Source: Raineyella antarctica (lineage in GTDB: Bacteria > Actinomycetota > Actinomycetes > Propionibacteriales > Propionibacteriaceae). Taken from it: DNA of 64,000 nucleotides. The stretch covers positions 248,001 to 312,000 of the forward strand of contig NZ_FMYF01000003.1 in NCBI RefSeq assembly GCF_900092135.1. The letters are read 5' to 3'. The notes beneath the pieces were generated by a model. The model worked only from the letters and a program-made list of their open reading frames with translations, was not told where the DNA came from and did not search any database. Positions 63,501-64,000 of the stretch are shown piece by piece; the stretch's first letter is position 1; each line of letters begins with the position of its first letter. The position numbers and the translations under genes are program-made.

Positions 63501-63634
63501 GTCGGCGTGAAGTCACCGGATCGGGACTCTCCAGGACCGCCGTCCTGCGCCAGGTGAGGGCCCTCATCGACGAGCGACTCGTGGAACCGACCGAGCCGCT
63601 GCGCAGCCCGCGACAGCGCTACCGCCGGACCTGA
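63494..63634 (+). pseudogene. Winged-helix C-terminal remnant
   Basis: The frame ending in TGA at 63632 reads [19 protein letters not shown] then [17 protein letters not shown]. This is the pattern of a winged helix, like the C-terminal domain of Fic- or AlbA-domain regulator proteins. Only about 40 codons remain and no start with a ribosome site is visible, so I treat it as a fragment of a lost gene. Confidence 0.55.
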
Positions 63635-63637
63635 CAC

Positions 63638-63690
63638 GGCACAACATCACACATAGCTCTCAACCCTGGTGATGTTGGATGTTGTGTTCT
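63638..63690. repeat. Palindromic repeat, copy 2, downstream of HTH remnant
   Basis: CACAACATC and GATGTTGTG form perfect nine-base arms; between them lie ACACATAGCTCTCAACC and TGGTGATGTTG, shared with copy 1. The two copies flank the winged-helix remnant as direct repeats. Confidence 0.8.
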
Positions 63691-63853
63691 CGGTCGCCGA
63701 CCAGCGGCCCGGGTGCCGACGTACGACCCCGACTCACCCCTGCGTCTACCGCGACACGCGCACGAAGAGATCGCCGCGCTCCGCCGGCTTCGTATCGAGG
63801 ACGCGGGAGCGCGGCGGTCGCGGGGTCCAGTGCCGGTGGCGGGATCTTAGGTA

Positions 63854-63887
63854 CGCCGTATCTACTGATAGACCACCAGATACAGCG
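63854..63887. promoter_or_regulatory. Inverted repeat upstream of the last ORF
   Basis: CGCCGTATCT and AGATACAGCG are ten-base arms with one mismatch around 14 bases, 26 bases before the ATG at 63914. The form (GTATCT-N14-AGATAC) fits a dimeric repressor site. Confidence 0.5.
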
Positions 63888-63913
63888 CACCCAAGCGACC
63901 CGAGGGGGCCGTC

Positions 63914-64000
63914 ATGCCCGCCCGACCAGAGGGGCGGGACCCGGGCGCCGACGGTCCACCCCACCCCCGAGCCGACGTACGCCCGTCAGATCGAGCGGAA
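63914..64000 (+). CDS. Start of an unidentified gene leaving the window
   Basis: An ATG with GAGGGGG seven bases upstream opens a frame of 29 codons that is still open at the last base. The visible residues (MPARPEGRDPGADGPPHPRA onward) are proline- and arginine-rich and carry no motif. The inverted repeat at 63854 would be its operator. Real but unidentifiable, or possibly spurious. Confidence 0.4.
   Translation, partial: MPARPEGRDPGADGPPHPRADVRPSDRAE

Larger units (their letters stand above)
63306..64000. other. Region of repeats and gene remnants at the window end
   Basis: About 600 bases without an intact gene before the ORF entering at 63914. It holds two related palindromic elements (63440-63500 and 63638-63690), a winged-helix fragment between them, and a further short protein-like frame ending with TAG at 63848-63850 (AHEEIAALRRLRIEDAGARR), probably another fragment. 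Confidence 0.6.

Overview
The window is about 64 kb of very GC-rich DNA with dense operons, many ATGA/GTGA/TGATG start-stop overlaps, frequent GTG starts, lipoprotein and twin-arginine-type signals, and a strong taste for CGTACG/CGTAC. Gene content (PutA without a DNA-binding domain, a TIGR03085-type protein, DUF2237, DUF5996, an SPW-repeat protein, propane-monooxygenase-type accessory genes) points to an actinobacterium. Codon use and gene set look most like Propionibacteriaceae; that family assignment is inference.

Layout. 0-5.3 kb: end of a flavin disulfide-type oxidoreductase, a MarR regulator divergent from an ABC exporter, and two membrane proteins. 5.3-11.9 kb: a minus-strand catabolic block (PadR, class II aldolase-like protein, extradiol dioxygenase, PadR) divergent from an SsuABC/TauABC-like importer. 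11.9-17.3 kb: PutA (proline to glutamate), a leftover tail of a GH15 glucosidase gene, and a polytopic membrane protein. 17.2-22.3 kb: a maltose/oligosaccharide ABC importer (malE-malF-malG-msmK order in transcription). 22.5-27.1 kb: a beta-glucoside operon (bglF PTS, 6-phospho-beta-glucosidase, bglG antiterminator) with a clear RNA antiterminator/terminator switch in its leader. 27.2-34.6 kb: a galactose block, with a sodium symporter divergent from galK, a UDP-sugar pyrophosphorylase, a mutarotase-like gene and a LacI regulator, sharing two operator-like palindromes. 34.6-37.8 kb: housekeeping and stress genes. 37.9-42.6 kb: an AcoR/MimR-type regulator divergent from an amidohydrolase, a DUF59 protein and an alcohol dehydrogenase, resembling the accessory half of a propane monooxygenase cluster without the monooxygenase. 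42.6-47.6 kb: phosphoesterase, deacetylase, succinate-semialdehyde dehydrogenase and a quinone-oxidoreductase-like gene.

47.6-56.2 kb is the most unusual part. It starts with an 850-base non-coding stretch carrying two ~95-base nested palindromes, followed by a five-gene, same-strand locus: SF1 helicase, ParA-like ATPase, small SAP/Rho-N-like protein, second ParA-like ATPase, and a 1037-residue protein joining a phospholipase-D-type nuclease domain, an SF2 helicase and a DUF3427-like tail. There is no ParB and no replication gene, so a defence or DNA-processing role is the best guess, unproven. 56.2-62.3 kb is bracketed by two paralogous small membrane proteins and sprinkled with at least four copies of a 48-base hairpin. 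The last 1.7 kb has a short-chain dehydrogenase, a remnant of a winged-helix gene between two copies of another palindromic repeat, and the start of a gene that leaves the window. I saw no rRNA, tRNA, CRISPR array or recognisable transposase.
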